This document shows, one piece after another, positions 1 to 8,248 of a stretch of DNA of 64,000 bases. The stretch comes from Candidatus Desulfofervidus auxilii (GTDB taxonomy: Bacteria > Desulfobacterota > Desulfofervidia > Desulfofervidales > Desulfofervidaceae): positions 49,205 through 113,204 of the forward strand of contig JAJSZS010000006.1 in the NCBI GenBank assembly GCA_030262725.1, read 5' to 3'. The stretch's first letter is position 1, and every line of letters starts with the position of its first letter. A model generated the notes under the pieces. That model made no database searches and was not told the origin of the DNA. It was given only the letters and a program-made list of their open reading frames with translations. Made by a program: the position numbers and the translations under genes.

Positions 1-405
1 TTCTACAAACTTTTTTACTAACTCAGGGTCTTTTAAATATCTCTCTCCTTCTAAAAATTCATCAAGAAATTCTTTTGTGACATAAGGCTTAATTTTTTCT
101 GCCACCTCCTTACCTTTTTCCCAGTTTTTATTTCCTGAGGATAAAAAATAATAAAAACATTCAATCCCTCCTGGAAAATCAAAATATTTGTTTCCAAAAC
201 CTAATCCAACACCTCCTCCCCAACATCCGTAAGTTTTTCTATCAAATACAGCAGTTTTTCCCTTAGCCACATTAGCAAAAAGCCACATTACACAACCCCA
301 TTTACCTTCCTTAAATTGTAAGGCATTTTGTGGTTTTTTATTTGACCATATCACCGCTACTGGATTAAACATCATATTTAAAGCTTTTGCTATTTTGCTT
401 TCCAT
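1..405 (-). CDS. DUF169 family protein (3' end cut by window edge)
   Basis: The gene starts with ATG at 405-403 and its reading frame is open to base 1, giving the first 135 residues; the rest lies outside the window. The protein begins MESKIAKALNMMF and carries the hallmark DUF169 stretches: an early 'NPVAVIWS', then 'KWGCVMWL', 'TYGCWGGGVGLGF' and 'FPGGIE', with conserved Cys and Gly residues. DUF169 proteins are widespread in anaerobic bacteria and archaea and have no settled function; the conserved cysteines suggest metal or cofactor binding, which is inference. It is transcribed away from the pilus-signalling operon that starts at 569, from a candidate promoter at 437-465. Confidence 0.8.
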   Translation of the reverse strand, partial: MESKIAKALNMMFNPVAVIWSNKKPQNALQFKEGKWGCVMWLFANVAKGKTAVFDRKTYGCWGGGVGLGFGNKYFDFPGGIECFYYFLSSGNKNWEKGKEVAEKIKPYVTKEFLDEFLEGERYLKDPELVKKFVE

Positions 406-436
406 CTCTTACTTTTAAAAATAAAATTATTTAATG

Positions 437-465
437 ATTGTAATGAATTTATGATAATAAGACAA
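437..465 (-). promoter_or_regulatory. candidate sigma70-type promoter of the DUF169 gene
   Basis: On the minus strand TTGTCT (465-460) is followed after exactly 17 bases by TACAAT (442-437). The -10 matches consensus at 5 of 6 positions and the -35 at 4 of 6. It lies about 30 bases before the ATG at 405. In such AT-rich DNA chance matches are common, so this is only moderately supported. Confidence 0.4.
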
Positions 466-568
466 GTGATTAAATTTGACATAATATAAATTATCCGAAC
501 TAACAATTCTGCTTGACTAAAAGGATTTATTGAAGTAATTTATGAGAGAGTTGAAAAAGGAGGATTTT

Positions 569-955
569 ATGGATATTATTCTGGAGGAAGAAAAAGTAGA
601 TAAACTTACATTGCTTTTAAATAAATTAATAAATGAAGGTGGTGCAAGTTATGTTCTTCTAACTGATATGGCTGGTAATTTGATTTGTAAATCAGGGGAA
701 GGTTCTATAGATGCTACTTCATTAGCAGTACTTTCTGCTGCGAATTTTGCAGCAACAAAGGAAATTGCCCGTTTAATAGGAGAAGATGAGTTTTCTCTTT
801 TATTTCATCGTGGTCAAAAGGAAAATATTCATTTTACAAGAATTGATCCAGAAATCTTAATGATTGTGCTTTTTAAACCATATGTTTCTTTAGGGCTTCT
901 TCGGATAAAAATAGAAGGTATAAAAAAAGAAATCCAAAAAATTCTTGGAGAGTAA
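569..955 (+). CDS. Roadblock/LC7 domain protein (MglB-like)
   Basis: A 128-residue Roadblock/LC7 protein. The core 'GGASYVLLTDMAGNLICKSG', the following 'SLAVLSAANFAATKEIA' helix and the late 'LMIVLFKPYVSLGLLRIKI' strand and helix are the standard Roadblock pattern. Family members bind Ras-like GTPases; MglB of Myxococcus and Thermus is the GTPase-activating partner of MglA. Here the MglA-type GTPase gene follows after 2 bases, so this is probably its cognate regulator and possibly its GAP. The start at 569 is chosen over the in-frame ATG at 542 because AAAGGAGG (556-563) sits five bases before it. It opens the operon that ends with pilB. Confidence 0.88.
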   Translation: MDIILEEEKVDKLTLLLNKLINEGGASYVLLTDMAGNLICKSGEGSIDATSLAVLSAANFAATKEIARLIGEDEFSLLFHRGQKENIHFTRIDPEILMIVLFKPYVSLGLLRIKIEGIKKEIQKILGE

Positions 956-957
956 TT

Positions 958-1608
958 ATGGCTGTTATTAATTTTAAAGAAAAGCTAATTCAAGTAAAAA
1001 TTGTTTATTATGGCCCAGGAAGAAGTGGGAAGACAACAAATTTGATTTATATTTATGATAAACTTCAACAAAAATTAAGTGGAAGACCAGCTAGTAGATT
1101 AATTACAATAGATACTAGAGGTGATAGAACTCTTTTTTTTGATTTTTTCCCAGTAGATTTAGGTAAAATTTATGGTATGGATTTAAAAATTCAACTTTAT
1201 ACTACACCAGGACAAGTAGTTTATAATACCACTCGTAAATTGGTATTAAAGGGAGTTGATGGTGTTGTTTTTGTAGCTGATTCTTTACCTGCACGTCGTC
1301 AAGCAAATATTGAAAGCCTTCAAAATCTTAAAGAAAATTTAGCTCATTATAACTTAAAAATTGAAGACATACCATTAGTTTTTCAATGGAATAAAAGAGA
1401 TTTGGAAGATGAAGGATTAGTTTTATTGGACATTGAGACATTAGAGGACGATTTAAATAAAGAATTGAAGGCGCCTTCTTTTCCAGCAAGCGCTATAAGG
1501 GGGTATAACGTGTTTCAAACTCTTAAACAAATAGCAAAGTTAACTATTAGTTCTGTTATTAGAAAATTTATGTTATCAGAGCAAATAGTAAAAGTTGCAG
1601 GAGGTTAA
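958..1608 (+). CDS. mglA: MglA-like small Ras-type GTPase
   Basis: A 216-residue cytoplasmic GTPase. The P-loop is GPGRSGKTTN near residue 19; the switch II region carries TTPGQVVYN, the MglA-type PGQ form; the NKxD motif is WNKRD; and 'PASAIRGYNV' supplies the SA motif. MglA GTPases define the leading cell pole and place polar type IV pilus machinery and motility regulators in Myxococcus and relatives. The preceding Roadblock gene and the pilB gene at the end of the same operon fit that role. The length is close to that of Myxococcus MglA with a modest C-terminal extension. The function in this organism is inferred from family and context. Confidence 0.9.
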   Translation: MAVINFKEKLIQVKIVYYGPGRSGKTTNLIYIYDKLQQKLSGRPASRLITIDTRGDRTLFFDFFPVDLGKIYGMDLKIQLYTTPGQVVYNTTRKLVLKGVDGVVFVADSLPARRQANIESLQNLKENLAHYNLKIEDIPLVFQWNKRDLEDEGLVLLDIETLEDDLNKELKAPSFPASAIRGYNVFQTLKQIAKLTISSVIRKFMLSEQIVKVAGG

Positions 1609-1615
1609 AATTAAG

Positions 1616-2692
1616 ATGGAAGAAAAAGAATTTTCTTTAGAAAAATGGGAACAAGAAATAAATAAAGAGCTTTCTTTTCTTGAAGAAATTTTAGATGAAA
1701 AAGAAACTTCTGAAAAGCCATCTCCAACATGGCAAGTTTTGGAAAAGAAATTAAATAATTTTTTAAAGGTAAAAGATAAAAGTTTAGGAGAAGAAATTCT
1801 TTCTCAATGTGAAAGTCTTATTTCAAAAACAGATAAATCAACACAGCTTTATCTTCGTCTTATTCAAAACCTTGTTAAAGGGCTTTTAAAATTTGAAAAT
1901 ATTTCTCAATTATTAAATAAAATGGTTGCAAATTTACCACTAATTTTTTCTAATGCTAATCCTACTAAAAAAGAAGATTTAGTTCAAAGTTTTTATTATC
2001 AATATCAGACATTAAAAGGAAAGCCTAGTTCTTCTTTAAGAGAAACAAATTTGAAAAAAGAAGAAATAGAAAATTTATTAAAACAAGTTATTGAAAGTGT
2101 TGAAGCCAAATTACACGAAATTAACATTAAAGTGGAAGAAAATCAAAGAACTTTGCATCGTTTATTAGTAGGTCCCTCTCCAGAAAAAATTGAGCAAGAA
2201 AAGATAGAAGGTATTAAAGAAACACCTGAAAATGAAGAAAAATTTTATATATTGGAAATAGGAGAAAAGAAATTTGCCCTTCCAGCGGAGACAGTGGTAA
2301 ATGTTTATAAAATCTCTCCTAAAAAGGCAAAAAAATTAACTCAAAAATCTTTAATTAAATTTGGCCAATTAGGGAGTTTTTTTAACCCTATTACTAAAGG
2401 GTTAAAAGGAGAATTAAAGAAAGTTAAAAAGAGCCAGTTAAAAAATATGTTCTTGAATGTATTTCAACCTGCTGAAGGTTTGCAAAATAACAATTACAAT
2501 GGTGCAGTAGTAGTTAAAGTTTCTGATATAGATAGTTATGGTGTAATATTTGTTGATCGTATTCCTTCTTTAGATAAACCTATTTCAGGAAAACTTCTTG
2601 AAGATAAAGTAGAGACTCCAGAAGGTACTTATCCATTTTTAAATTTAAAAGCTTTATGGACAGAAAAGCAAATAGAATTAGGTTTAACATAA
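1616..2692 (+). CDS. coiled-coil protein with C-terminal CheW-like domain
   Basis: A 358-residue protein. Residues 1-200 are charged and helical, probably partly coiled coil. From about 208 to the end there is a beta-rich domain ('YILEIGEKKFALPAETVVNV', 'GAVVVKVSDIDSYGVIFVD', 'YPFLNLKALW') whose strand spacing resembles CheW, the adaptor that links chemoreceptors and kinases. The same domain, including the signature ISPKKAxKL, ends the 460-residue protein at 6864-8246, so the two are paralogous. The ATG at 1616 is preferred because AGGAGG (1599-1604) lies 11 bases upstream; a TTG at 1595 is an alternative. The CheW assignment is by eye and tentative; an adaptor role in the MglA module is inference. 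Confidence 0.6.
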   Translation: MEEKEFSLEKWEQEINKELSFLEEILDEKETSEKPSPTWQVLEKKLNNFLKVKDKSLGEEILSQCESLISKTDKSTQLYLRLIQNLVKGLLKFENISQLLNKMVANLPLIFSNANPTKKEDLVQSFYYQYQTLKGKPSSSLRETNLKKEEIENLLKQVIESVEAKLHEINIKVEENQRTLHRLLVGPSPEKIEQEKIEGIKETPENEEKFYILEIGEKKFALPAETVVNVYKISPKKAKKLTQKSLIKFGQLGSFFNPITKGLKGELKKVKKSQLKNMFLNVFQPAEGLQNNNYNGAVVVKVSDIDSYGVIFVDRIPSLDKPISGKLLEDKVETPEGTYPFLNLKALWTEKQIELGLT

Positions 2693-2701
2693 TAAATAAC
2701 T

Positions 2702-3283
2702 ATGCTTAAAGGAAATATACAAGATGTTTCTGTAGCAAGTGTAGTCCAGCTTTGTTGTCAGGAGAAAAAAAGTGGTTGTTTATCTTTCTATAAAGATGCC
2801 ATTAAAATTGGTGATATATATTTCCAGGATGGAGAAATTATTGCTGCCCAAATGGATAATTTAAGTGGAGAAAAGGCTTTTTATAAACTTATTAGATTAA
2901 AAAGTGGTGAATTTATCTTTCAAAATAATGTTCCCCTTCCACAACGACAAATTAACAATTCTTTTGAATATCTTCTTTTAGAAGCAGCTCGTTATGAAGA
3001 TGAAATGAAAGGTTACTTAGATAGTATAGTAAAAAAACTTACAAAAATTGTTGGTAAAGTAAAAGAAATAGAAGAGGCATCTCCATTTATTAAAGAAATT
3101 TTTTTATTTTTATCTCAATGTGGTTATCTTTTAGAAGCAGGACCTATAGAATGGATCTGGTTAAAAGAAGAAGAAAATATTTCTTTATTTTTAGAAATAA
3201 AAGGAGAGATTTTTAAATTTGCCCTACCCTCTCAAACTATTTTAGAAGAGGTTTTCTCACAAATTTCAATAAAGGGGAAATAA
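2702..3283 (+). CDS. PATAN (DUF4388) domain protein
   Basis: A 193-residue protein with an N-terminal PATAN/DUF4388 domain over about residues 1-100: 'MLKGNIQDVSVASVVQLC', 'KSGCLSFY', 'GDIYFQDGEIIAAQ', 'GEKAFYKLI' and 'SGEFIFQN'. The rest is helical and unassigned. The PATAN domain is named after cyanobacterial PatA. In Synechocystis, PATAN-CheY response regulators contact the pilus motor PilB1 and steer twitching. This protein has no receiver domain. It ends directly against the ATG of the next gene, so the two are translationally coupled. A role in linking the MglA module to PilB is inferred from that precedent. Confidence 0.82.
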   Translation: MLKGNIQDVSVASVVQLCCQEKKSGCLSFYKDAIKIGDIYFQDGEIIAAQMDNLSGEKAFYKLIRLKSGEFIFQNNVPLPQRQINNSFEYLLLEAARYEDEMKGYLDSIVKKLTKIVGKVKEIEEASPFIKEIFLFLSQCGYLLEAGPIEWIWLKEEENISLFLEIKGEIFKFALPSQTILEEVFSQISIKGK

Positions 3284-4222
3284 ATGTTTCTGCCTCGATT
3301 TAAAGTGCGTCTTAGCAATCTTCATACATACTATTTAGAAATGCCTAAATTAATTGAATTTTTAAAAAATGATTTATTTACTGGTTATATACAAATTCAA
3401 GCAGAAGGAAAGAATCTAATGATTTTTTTAGATACAGGACAGATAATTAATTGTTTAGAAGTTTCAAACAATGATTATCGTAACATTACTTTAGAAGAAT
3501 TATTAACTAATATAAAAAAAGAAGAATTTGTTCATGTTTTTTATTTACCTGAAAATACTGTATTATTTTGGGCTAATTTATTTACAGGAAAAATCCTCTA
3601 CCCTGATCTCAGTACTGAATTTACTGATGCAAATCGATTGATTCAAAAACTTAAACGTGAAAATTTAACAGGTTGGATGGAAATTAATCTACCTATGGAA
3701 GAAAAAGGAATCATTTATTTTCAAAATGGTGAAATCATAGGTACTTGTTCTTCTTGGAGAAAATGGAATTTTCAAGAAGGTGAAGAATTTCTTCCTGAAA
3801 TTACAGAAAGAATATCTCAGGCAACATTTGATGTTTATAAATTGACATTAGAAGAAACATTAGAAAATAATCTTACAGTAGAAAATATTCTTTCTTTTTT
3901 TCAAGAACTTATATCTGCTTTGGAAGATATTATTGGAGAGAAAGAATTCTTTTTGTTATGGCGCCATAAAGCTATTGAAAAAGCAGAAAAATATCCATTT
4001 CTTGATCCATTTGCTAATGAATTTGAATATAAATCAAAAAAGATAATCTATGAAGGTACTGCATCAGAAAAGGAGTTGATAGATGGATTGAAAGAAATAT
4101 GTGGGGAAATTATTAAAGAAAGAAAATTACAAAAAGAAATTAGCTCCAAAATAAAAGAATTAAAGGAAAAATATAAACTTTTTATTGAAAAAGCTGAATT
4201 ATTAGAGCTTTTTAAAGTTTAA
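3284..4222 (+). CDS. protein with two PATAN-like (DUF4388-like) segments
   Basis: A 312-residue protein that I do not recognise as a whole. Two stretches look like degenerate PATAN domains: residues about 22-60 ('LIEFLKNDLFTGYIQIQ', then 'MIFLDTGQIINC') and about 118-155 ('LIQKLKRENLTGWMEINL', then 'GIIYFQNGEIIGTC'). Each has the typical 'tGxi...ifxxGxii' rhythm. The C-terminal third is highly charged helix, probably coiled coil. AAAGGGG lies just before the ATG, inside the end of the preceding PATAN gene. It is presumably a scaffold or sensor-partner within the same module, but its function is unknown. Confidence 0.6.
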   Translation: MFLPRFKVRLSNLHTYYLEMPKLIEFLKNDLFTGYIQIQAEGKNLMIFLDTGQIINCLEVSNNDYRNITLEELLTNIKKEEFVHVFYLPENTVLFWANLFTGKILYPDLSTEFTDANRLIQKLKRENLTGWMEINLPMEEKGIIYFQNGEIIGTCSSWRKWNFQEGEEFLPEITERISQATFDVYKLTLEETLENNLTVENILSFFQELISALEDIIGEKEFFLLWRHKAIEKAEKYPFLDPFANEFEYKSKKIIYEGTASEKELIDGLKEICGEIIKERKLQKEISSKIKELKEKYKLFIEKAELLELFKV

Positions 4223-4223
4223 A

Positions 4224-4586
4224 ATGGAAAAAATAATTGAAAAAATACTTAATTTAGATGGAGTTAAAGGTGTCTGGTTTATTGAAGGTGAGAAAATAAT
4301 AGAAAGATTAATACTTCCTTTGGACCCTGAAACTTCAAGACGTTTAAAAAGGATTTTCTCTCGATTGTTCTTATTTTTTCAAGAAAGAAATATAAAAAAA
4401 GAAATTGGTGTAGTGTTTAAACATGATTATTTGTTTTTTAAACCAACAAATATGGGTTGGTTCACAATATGGATTAAAAGAGAGACAGAAACTTCTTTAG
4501 CATTGCTTAGAATGGAAATTGAAGTTATTTTAAGTGAAATTAATAAACAAAAATGGAGTTTATTAAAGAAATTTAAATTTTGGTAA
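4224..4586 (+). CDS. small divergent Roadblock-like protein
   Basis: A 120-residue protein. The N-terminal helix and 'LDGVKGVWFIEGEKIIERL', the central helix, the strand 'DYLFFKPTNMGWFTIWIKRE' and a final helix follow the layout of Roadblock/LC7 folds, but sequence similarity is weak and the assignment is by pattern. If correct, the operon encodes two Roadblock proteins, of which the one at 569-955 is the clear MglB-like form. It sits one base after the previous gene and six bases before the next PATAN gene, so it is surely co-transcribed with them. Confidence 0.5.
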   Translation: MEKIIEKILNLDGVKGVWFIEGEKIIERLILPLDPETSRRLKRIFSRLFLFFQERNIKKEIGVVFKHDYLFFKPTNMGWFTIWIKRETETSLALLRMEIEVILSEINKQKWSLLKKFKFW

Positions 4587-4592
4587 AAAGAA

Positions 4593-5378
4593 ATGGCTGA
4601 GATATTAAAAGGAAATATTAGACAAATTAATATACTTGATTTATTAGGATTACTTGTAAAAGCAAAACATACTGGTAGATTGTCTGTTACTACTCCTGAA
4701 GGAGAAGGTCTTGTCTTTCTTAATGGAGGAGAAATTTATGCTGCTACTCTTGGAGGGAAAAAAGGATATGAAGCCCTTTTTGACCTTGCTAGACAGACAG
4801 AAGGAAACTTTAGCTTTCAAGACAAATTAGTTACTTCTGAAAGACATTTTCATGAAGATACAAATGCCCTTTTAGAAAAGATTGCTGAAGATTTGAAAAC
4901 ATTTACTTCAATAACTTCTGCTTGGAATAAAGTTGTTACCCTCATTCCTAAAGAACAAGAGGTAACTTTATCTCCTAAAGATTGGATAGTAGTAGCTTTA
5001 AGTCAAAAAAACTTAACAATTTCTGAAATAGCTCAAGAAGGGGAAGTGGATCCGGTTGAGGTATTGCGTACAGCTAAAAAATTGGAAGAGATGGGTTTGG
5101 CAAAACTTCAAGAAAAAGAAAAAGTTACAGAGAAAAAAACACAAAAGGTAATTCCTCCAATTTTTTGGAAAACTTTAAAAGCAGAATTAGCTGCTCTTAT
5201 AGGACCTATTGCTGAAGCAGTTATTGAAGATGAGATAGATAGTTTGGGTGAAACAAGGGAGTCATTTCCTTATAATAAAATATCAGCACTTATAGACCGG
5301 ATTTCTCAAGAAATTGACGGTGAGGAAAGGAGGATTACCTTTAAGAAAAAAATGTTAGAGATACTAAAACGAGCATAG
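4593..5378 (+). CDS. PATAN (DUF4388) protein with C-terminal GPIA-type helical domain
   Basis: A 261-residue protein. Residues 1-100 form a clear PATAN/DUF4388 domain ('ILKGNIRQINILDLLGLL', 'HTGRLSV', 'GLVFLNGGEIYAATLG'). The middle (about 125-170, 'LTISEIAQEGEVDPVEVLRT') looks like a winged-helix segment. The C-terminal stretch 'LAALIGPIAEAVIEDEI' followed by a helical 'DRISQEIDGEERRITF' resembles a small helical domain often found after PATAN or kinase domains in bacterial signalling proteins. It is probably a protein-interaction adaptor in the MglA/PilB module. There is no enzyme motif. Confidence 0.78.
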   Translation: MAEILKGNIRQINILDLLGLLVKAKHTGRLSVTTPEGEGLVFLNGGEIYAATLGGKKGYEALFDLARQTEGNFSFQDKLVTSERHFHEDTNALLEKIAEDLKTFTSITSAWNKVVTLIPKEQEVTLSPKDWIVVALSQKNLTISEIAQEGEVDPVEVLRTAKKLEEMGLAKLQEKEKVTEKKTQKVIPPIFWKTLKAELAALIGPIAEAVIEDEIDSLGETRESFPYNKISALIDRISQEIDGEERRITFKKKMLEILKRA

Positions 5379-5387
5379 GAGGGGACT

Positions 5388-6275
5388 ATGAGTCTTAAAG
5401 GAAAATTTGTTCTAATATTTTTAATTATTTCGCTTATTCCATTGCTTCTTGGTGCAGGTGCCAGTTATTATCATCTCAAAAAAATCCATCAATTATTTTT
5501 ATCTCAAACTGTTTCTAGTTTAAGAGATTTAGGAGAAATCTTAGTGGAGCAAAAAGTTGAAGATATTGTGAGGATGTTAGATTTTTATATCCAAACACAG
5601 GTTCGTAAGCGGCCAGGAGAAAAAATTAATTGGGATGAGCTTCAATATGATCCTGTTTTTATTCGAATAGCTGTTCAAACAGTTGGGAAAACAGGATATT
5701 CATCTGTACAAAAAATAGAAGATGGAAAAATTTCCATTTTTGCTCATCCTAACCCCAAATTTATTGGAATAGATATAAACACTTTTAAAAAAAGTAATCC
5801 AGATTTTTGGCGAATTATTAAAGGCCCAAAGCCTGGTGAACGGTTTAGTAAGGGTTATTATCCTTGGAAAGAACCTAATGGCCGAGTTGAAAATAAATTT
5901 ACTGTAGTAATGCCTGTTCCTGATACACCTTTAACTGTAGCTGCTACAATATATACTAAAGAGGTCGAAGCACCTTTAAAAAGTTTTGAAAAAAATCTTT
6001 TATCATTTCAAAAACAATTTTTATGGCAATTTCTTTTGGGTGGTGCTATTATTGTGATATTAGTTATTGTAATAGCTATTTTATTTGCCTTACACTTAGT
6101 TAAACCAATTTTACATCTTACAGATGTAGCAGAAAGAATTAGTTTAGGTGAGTTGAATGTACCTATTGAAATCACTTCTACGGACGAAATAGGTGATTTA
6201 GCCGATGCTTTAAGAAGAATGCAAGCAAGCTTAAGAAAGGCAATTCAACGCTTACAAAGAAGACAAAAAATCTAA
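5388..6275 (+). CDS. Cache-HAMP membrane receptor without an output domain
   Basis: A 295-residue membrane protein. One TM helix spans about residues 7-26. A periplasmic domain of roughly 180 residues is consistent with a single Cache domain ('KTGYSSVQKIEDGKISIFAH', 'WKEPNGR', 'PLTVAATIYTKEV'). A second TM helix lies near 211-236, and a HAMP linker runs to about 290 ('VKPILHLTDVAERISLGEL', 'DEIGDLADALRRMQASL'). The protein then stops, with no MCP, kinase, cyclase or GGDEF domain. A strong AGGAGGGG ribosome site precedes the ATG. The signal probably passes to separate proteins, most plausibly the CheW-like or PATAN proteins of the same operon; this is inference. Confidence 0.85.
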   Translation: MSLKGKFVLIFLIISLIPLLLGAGASYYHLKKIHQLFLSQTVSSLRDLGEILVEQKVEDIVRMLDFYIQTQVRKRPGEKINWDELQYDPVFIRIAVQTVGKTGYSSVQKIEDGKISIFAHPNPKFIGIDINTFKKSNPDFWRIIKGPKPGERFSKGYYPWKEPNGRVENKFTVVMPVPDTPLTVAATIYTKEVEAPLKSFEKNLLSFQKQFLWQFLLGGAIIVILVIVIAILFALHLVKPILHLTDVAERISLGELNVPIEITSTDEIGDLADALRRMQASLRKAIQRLQRRQKI

Positions 6276-6289
6276 TTTAGGAGAATAAA

Positions 6290-6799
6290 GTGAAGATAAA
6301 ATGCTGGCTATTATTGATATTAGCAATAATTTTCAGTATTACTTTTAAAACTCATTCACAGCTAGTTTCAGCCCCTCCAGAATTATTGAGGATTAGAGAT
6401 TCTGGTTTCGCAAAATTTGGTCCATATAAGTATCCACCAGTAAGTTTTTCGCATGAGCTTCATGCTGGTTTATATAGGGTAAAATGTTCTACTTGTCATC
6501 ATCTATATGAAAATGGAAAAAATGTATGGACACCTGAGCATGGAGTTCAAGAATGTTCTGATTGTCACGGGAAATCTAAAACAGAACTTACTGTTGCTTA
6601 TCACATGAAATGTTGGGGATGTCATGAGAGATTGGAAGGAGTATATTTAGAATCGGATGCACCTATTAATCAATGTTTTAGATGTCATCTTAAAAATATT
6701 GAAGTAGAAAAAATAAGAATTCATCAAAAGTTGAAAAAAACTAATAAAAAATTGATGGATGCTATAAAACAACTTGAACTAAAAGGATTTTATAAATAA
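6290..6799 (+). CDS. exported tetrahaem class III (c3-type) cytochrome
   Basis: A 169-residue exported protein. The GTG start at 6290 follows TAGGAG. Residues 1-23 form a signal peptide ('LLLILAIIFSITF'). Four haem-binding CxxCH motifs follow: CSTCH (66-70), CSDCH (89-93), CWGCH (108-112) and CFRCH (129-133). Additional histidines at 55, 58, 71, 84 and 105 can act as distal ligands, as in cytochrome c3. Such cytochromes carry electrons in the periplasm of sulfate and metal reducers. Its place between a Cache receptor and a CheW-like gene is unusual, suggesting redox input to the signalling module or a link to pilus-associated electron transfer. That link is inference. Confidence 0.9.
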   Translation: MKIKCWLLLILAIIFSITFKTHSQLVSAPPELLRIRDSGFAKFGPYKYPPVSFSHELHAGLYRVKCSTCHHLYENGKNVWTPEHGVQECSDCHGKSKTELTVAYHMKCWGCHERLEGVYLESDAPINQCFRCHLKNIEVEKIRIHQKLKKTNKKLMDAIKQLELKGFYK

Positions 6800-6863
6800 A
6801 AAGATGGGCATTTATAATATTTTAGCCGATTTTATAATAAAAAATAAAATGAAGAGGTAGGTT

Positions 6864-8246
6864 ATGATGGAGCAAATTGATTTAAAAAAATTAGAAGAGG
6901 CTGCTTTTTCAGCTATAGATGAGCTTTTTTCTGAAGAACCGGAATTGAAAGACGAGCGCATTTTGCGGCTTGAAGAGGCAATTCTTAGTCTAGATTGGGA
7001 GTTTACTCACAAAGATTTAAATAATCTAAGGCTTGCTATTCAAGAATTGATTGAAACTTATGATGATAAATTAAACAAAGCCATATTGTCGATGATGGAA
7101 AGCATTACTAAATTTTTAATTATATCTAAAGAATTAGCGCCACCTGAGACTCTAACTGTTTTAGGAAAGATAGCTAAAATTTTTAGGGAATTAAATACTT
7201 TAAGTTTTCCTGAAAGGGAAAAGAAAGCTAAAGTTAAAGAAGCTTATGCCCTTTTTAATCGCTGGCGAGAAGAAATAACTCAGATAAAGAAGACAAAAGA
7301 AGAAAAAGAGAAAAAATATGAAGAACCTCCTAGAGAGATACCTGTGCCAGCTATTACAGAAAGGGCAGTAGTTGAAGTTAAACCAGAGGTACCCTTAGAT
7401 CTCTCTGAAAAAATGGTTATAGATGAAAAGACTTTTTCTCATTTAAAGGAATTAGTCCAATCTTTAAAAGAAGATTTACAAGCAGAAGGTAAACAAGTTG
7501 CTTTTTACTTTCAAAAATTAGAGACAAAAATTTCAGATGTTTTAAAAGAAATTGAACAAATTTATTCACGATTAGTTATTATTGAAGATTTTAAATTGGA
7601 ATTTGATTTTCTAAAACAAAAACTAATAGAGTTAGAAAATAAATTAAAAGAAGAAAAAATTGAAGTCGTTGAAGCAAAGGAAAAGGCTTCTTTAGAGGAG
7701 ATAAAAAAAGAAATAGAAGAAATAGAAAAAATATCAGAAGTAAAAGAAGAGGAAGTGAAAGAAGAAGTTATCGCAGAAGAGCCTTTAGAAGAGATGTGGC
7801 CATATGTTTTGGTTTTTTCCTTTGGAAATAAATTAATAGCTTTACCAGTAGAAAACATAGCTAATATTTATTCTATTTCTCCTAAAAAAGCACAAAAGCT
7901 TAAAGAGAAAGAAAAAATCTATCTTAAAGAGCTTAAATCATTTTGGCGTAAATTAAGAAAAAATATGAAAGGAAACTTAAAGAATTTAAAAGAAAAAGAA
8001 TTGGAAAAAATGGAAGTGCCTGTGTTGAGCCTTTCCCAAAGTGATGAGGGGTCTTATAATACAGCTGTACTTATAGAATCTGGAGAGAAACATGGTGTTT
8101 TATTTCTTGGAAAAATTATATCTAAAAATACATTTTTACCTGAAAAAGGAAAAAAGATTGAAGAAAATGAGATAGAAGCAGAAGTTGAAATTCCAGATAA
8201 AGGTATTGCTTATTTGGTAAATCCAAGTTATTTTTTTGAAACTTAA
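6864..8246 (+). CDS. coiled-coil protein with C-terminal CheW-like domain (paralogue of the 1616-2692 gene)
   Basis: A 460-residue, very Glu/Lys-rich protein. The N-terminal ~140 residues are helical. About residues 185-300 are strongly predicted coiled coil with heptad-like 'EIEEIEKISEVKEEEVKEEV'. From about 311 to the end lies a beta-rich CheW-like domain ('YVLVFSFGNKLIALPVENIA', 'YSISPKKAQKL', 'NTAVLIESGEKHGVLFLGKI'). The shared ISPKKAxKL and 'gv.f..kI' blocks show common origin with the protein at 1616. The ATG at 6864 is preceded by GAGGT; the ATG three bases later is equally possible. It is probably an adaptor or scaffold; function not established. Confidence 0.62.
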   Translation: MMEQIDLKKLEEAAFSAIDELFSEEPELKDERILRLEEAILSLDWEFTHKDLNNLRLAIQELIETYDDKLNKAILSMMESITKFLIISKELAPPETLTVLGKIAKIFRELNTLSFPEREKKAKVKEAYALFNRWREEITQIKKTKEEKEKKYEEPPREIPVPAITERAVVEVKPEVPLDLSEKMVIDEKTFSHLKELVQSLKEDLQAEGKQVAFYFQKLETKISDVLKEIEQIYSRLVIIEDFKLEFDFLKQKLIELENKLKEEKIEVVEAKEKASLEEIKKEIEEIEKISEVKEEEVKEEVIAEEPLEEMWPYVLVFSFGNKLIALPVENIANIYSISPKKAQKLKEKEKIYLKELKSFWRKLRKNMKGNLKNLKEKELEKMEVPVLSLSQSDEGSYNTAVLIESGEKHGVLFLGKIISKNTFLPEKGKKIEENEIEAEVEIPDKGIAYLVNPSYFFET

Positions 8247-8248
8247 TT

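Noticed and set aside
476..541. TTGACA at 476-481 and TTGACT at 513-518 as promoters of the MglA/PilB operon
   Set aside because: Neither has a -10 better than 3 of 6 at 15-18 bases; a promoter must be near, but I cannot place it.
7562..7858. Antisense open frame with many Ser/Phe codons
   Set aside because: It is the mirror of the Glu/Lys-rich coiled coil at 6864-8246 and shows no family features.
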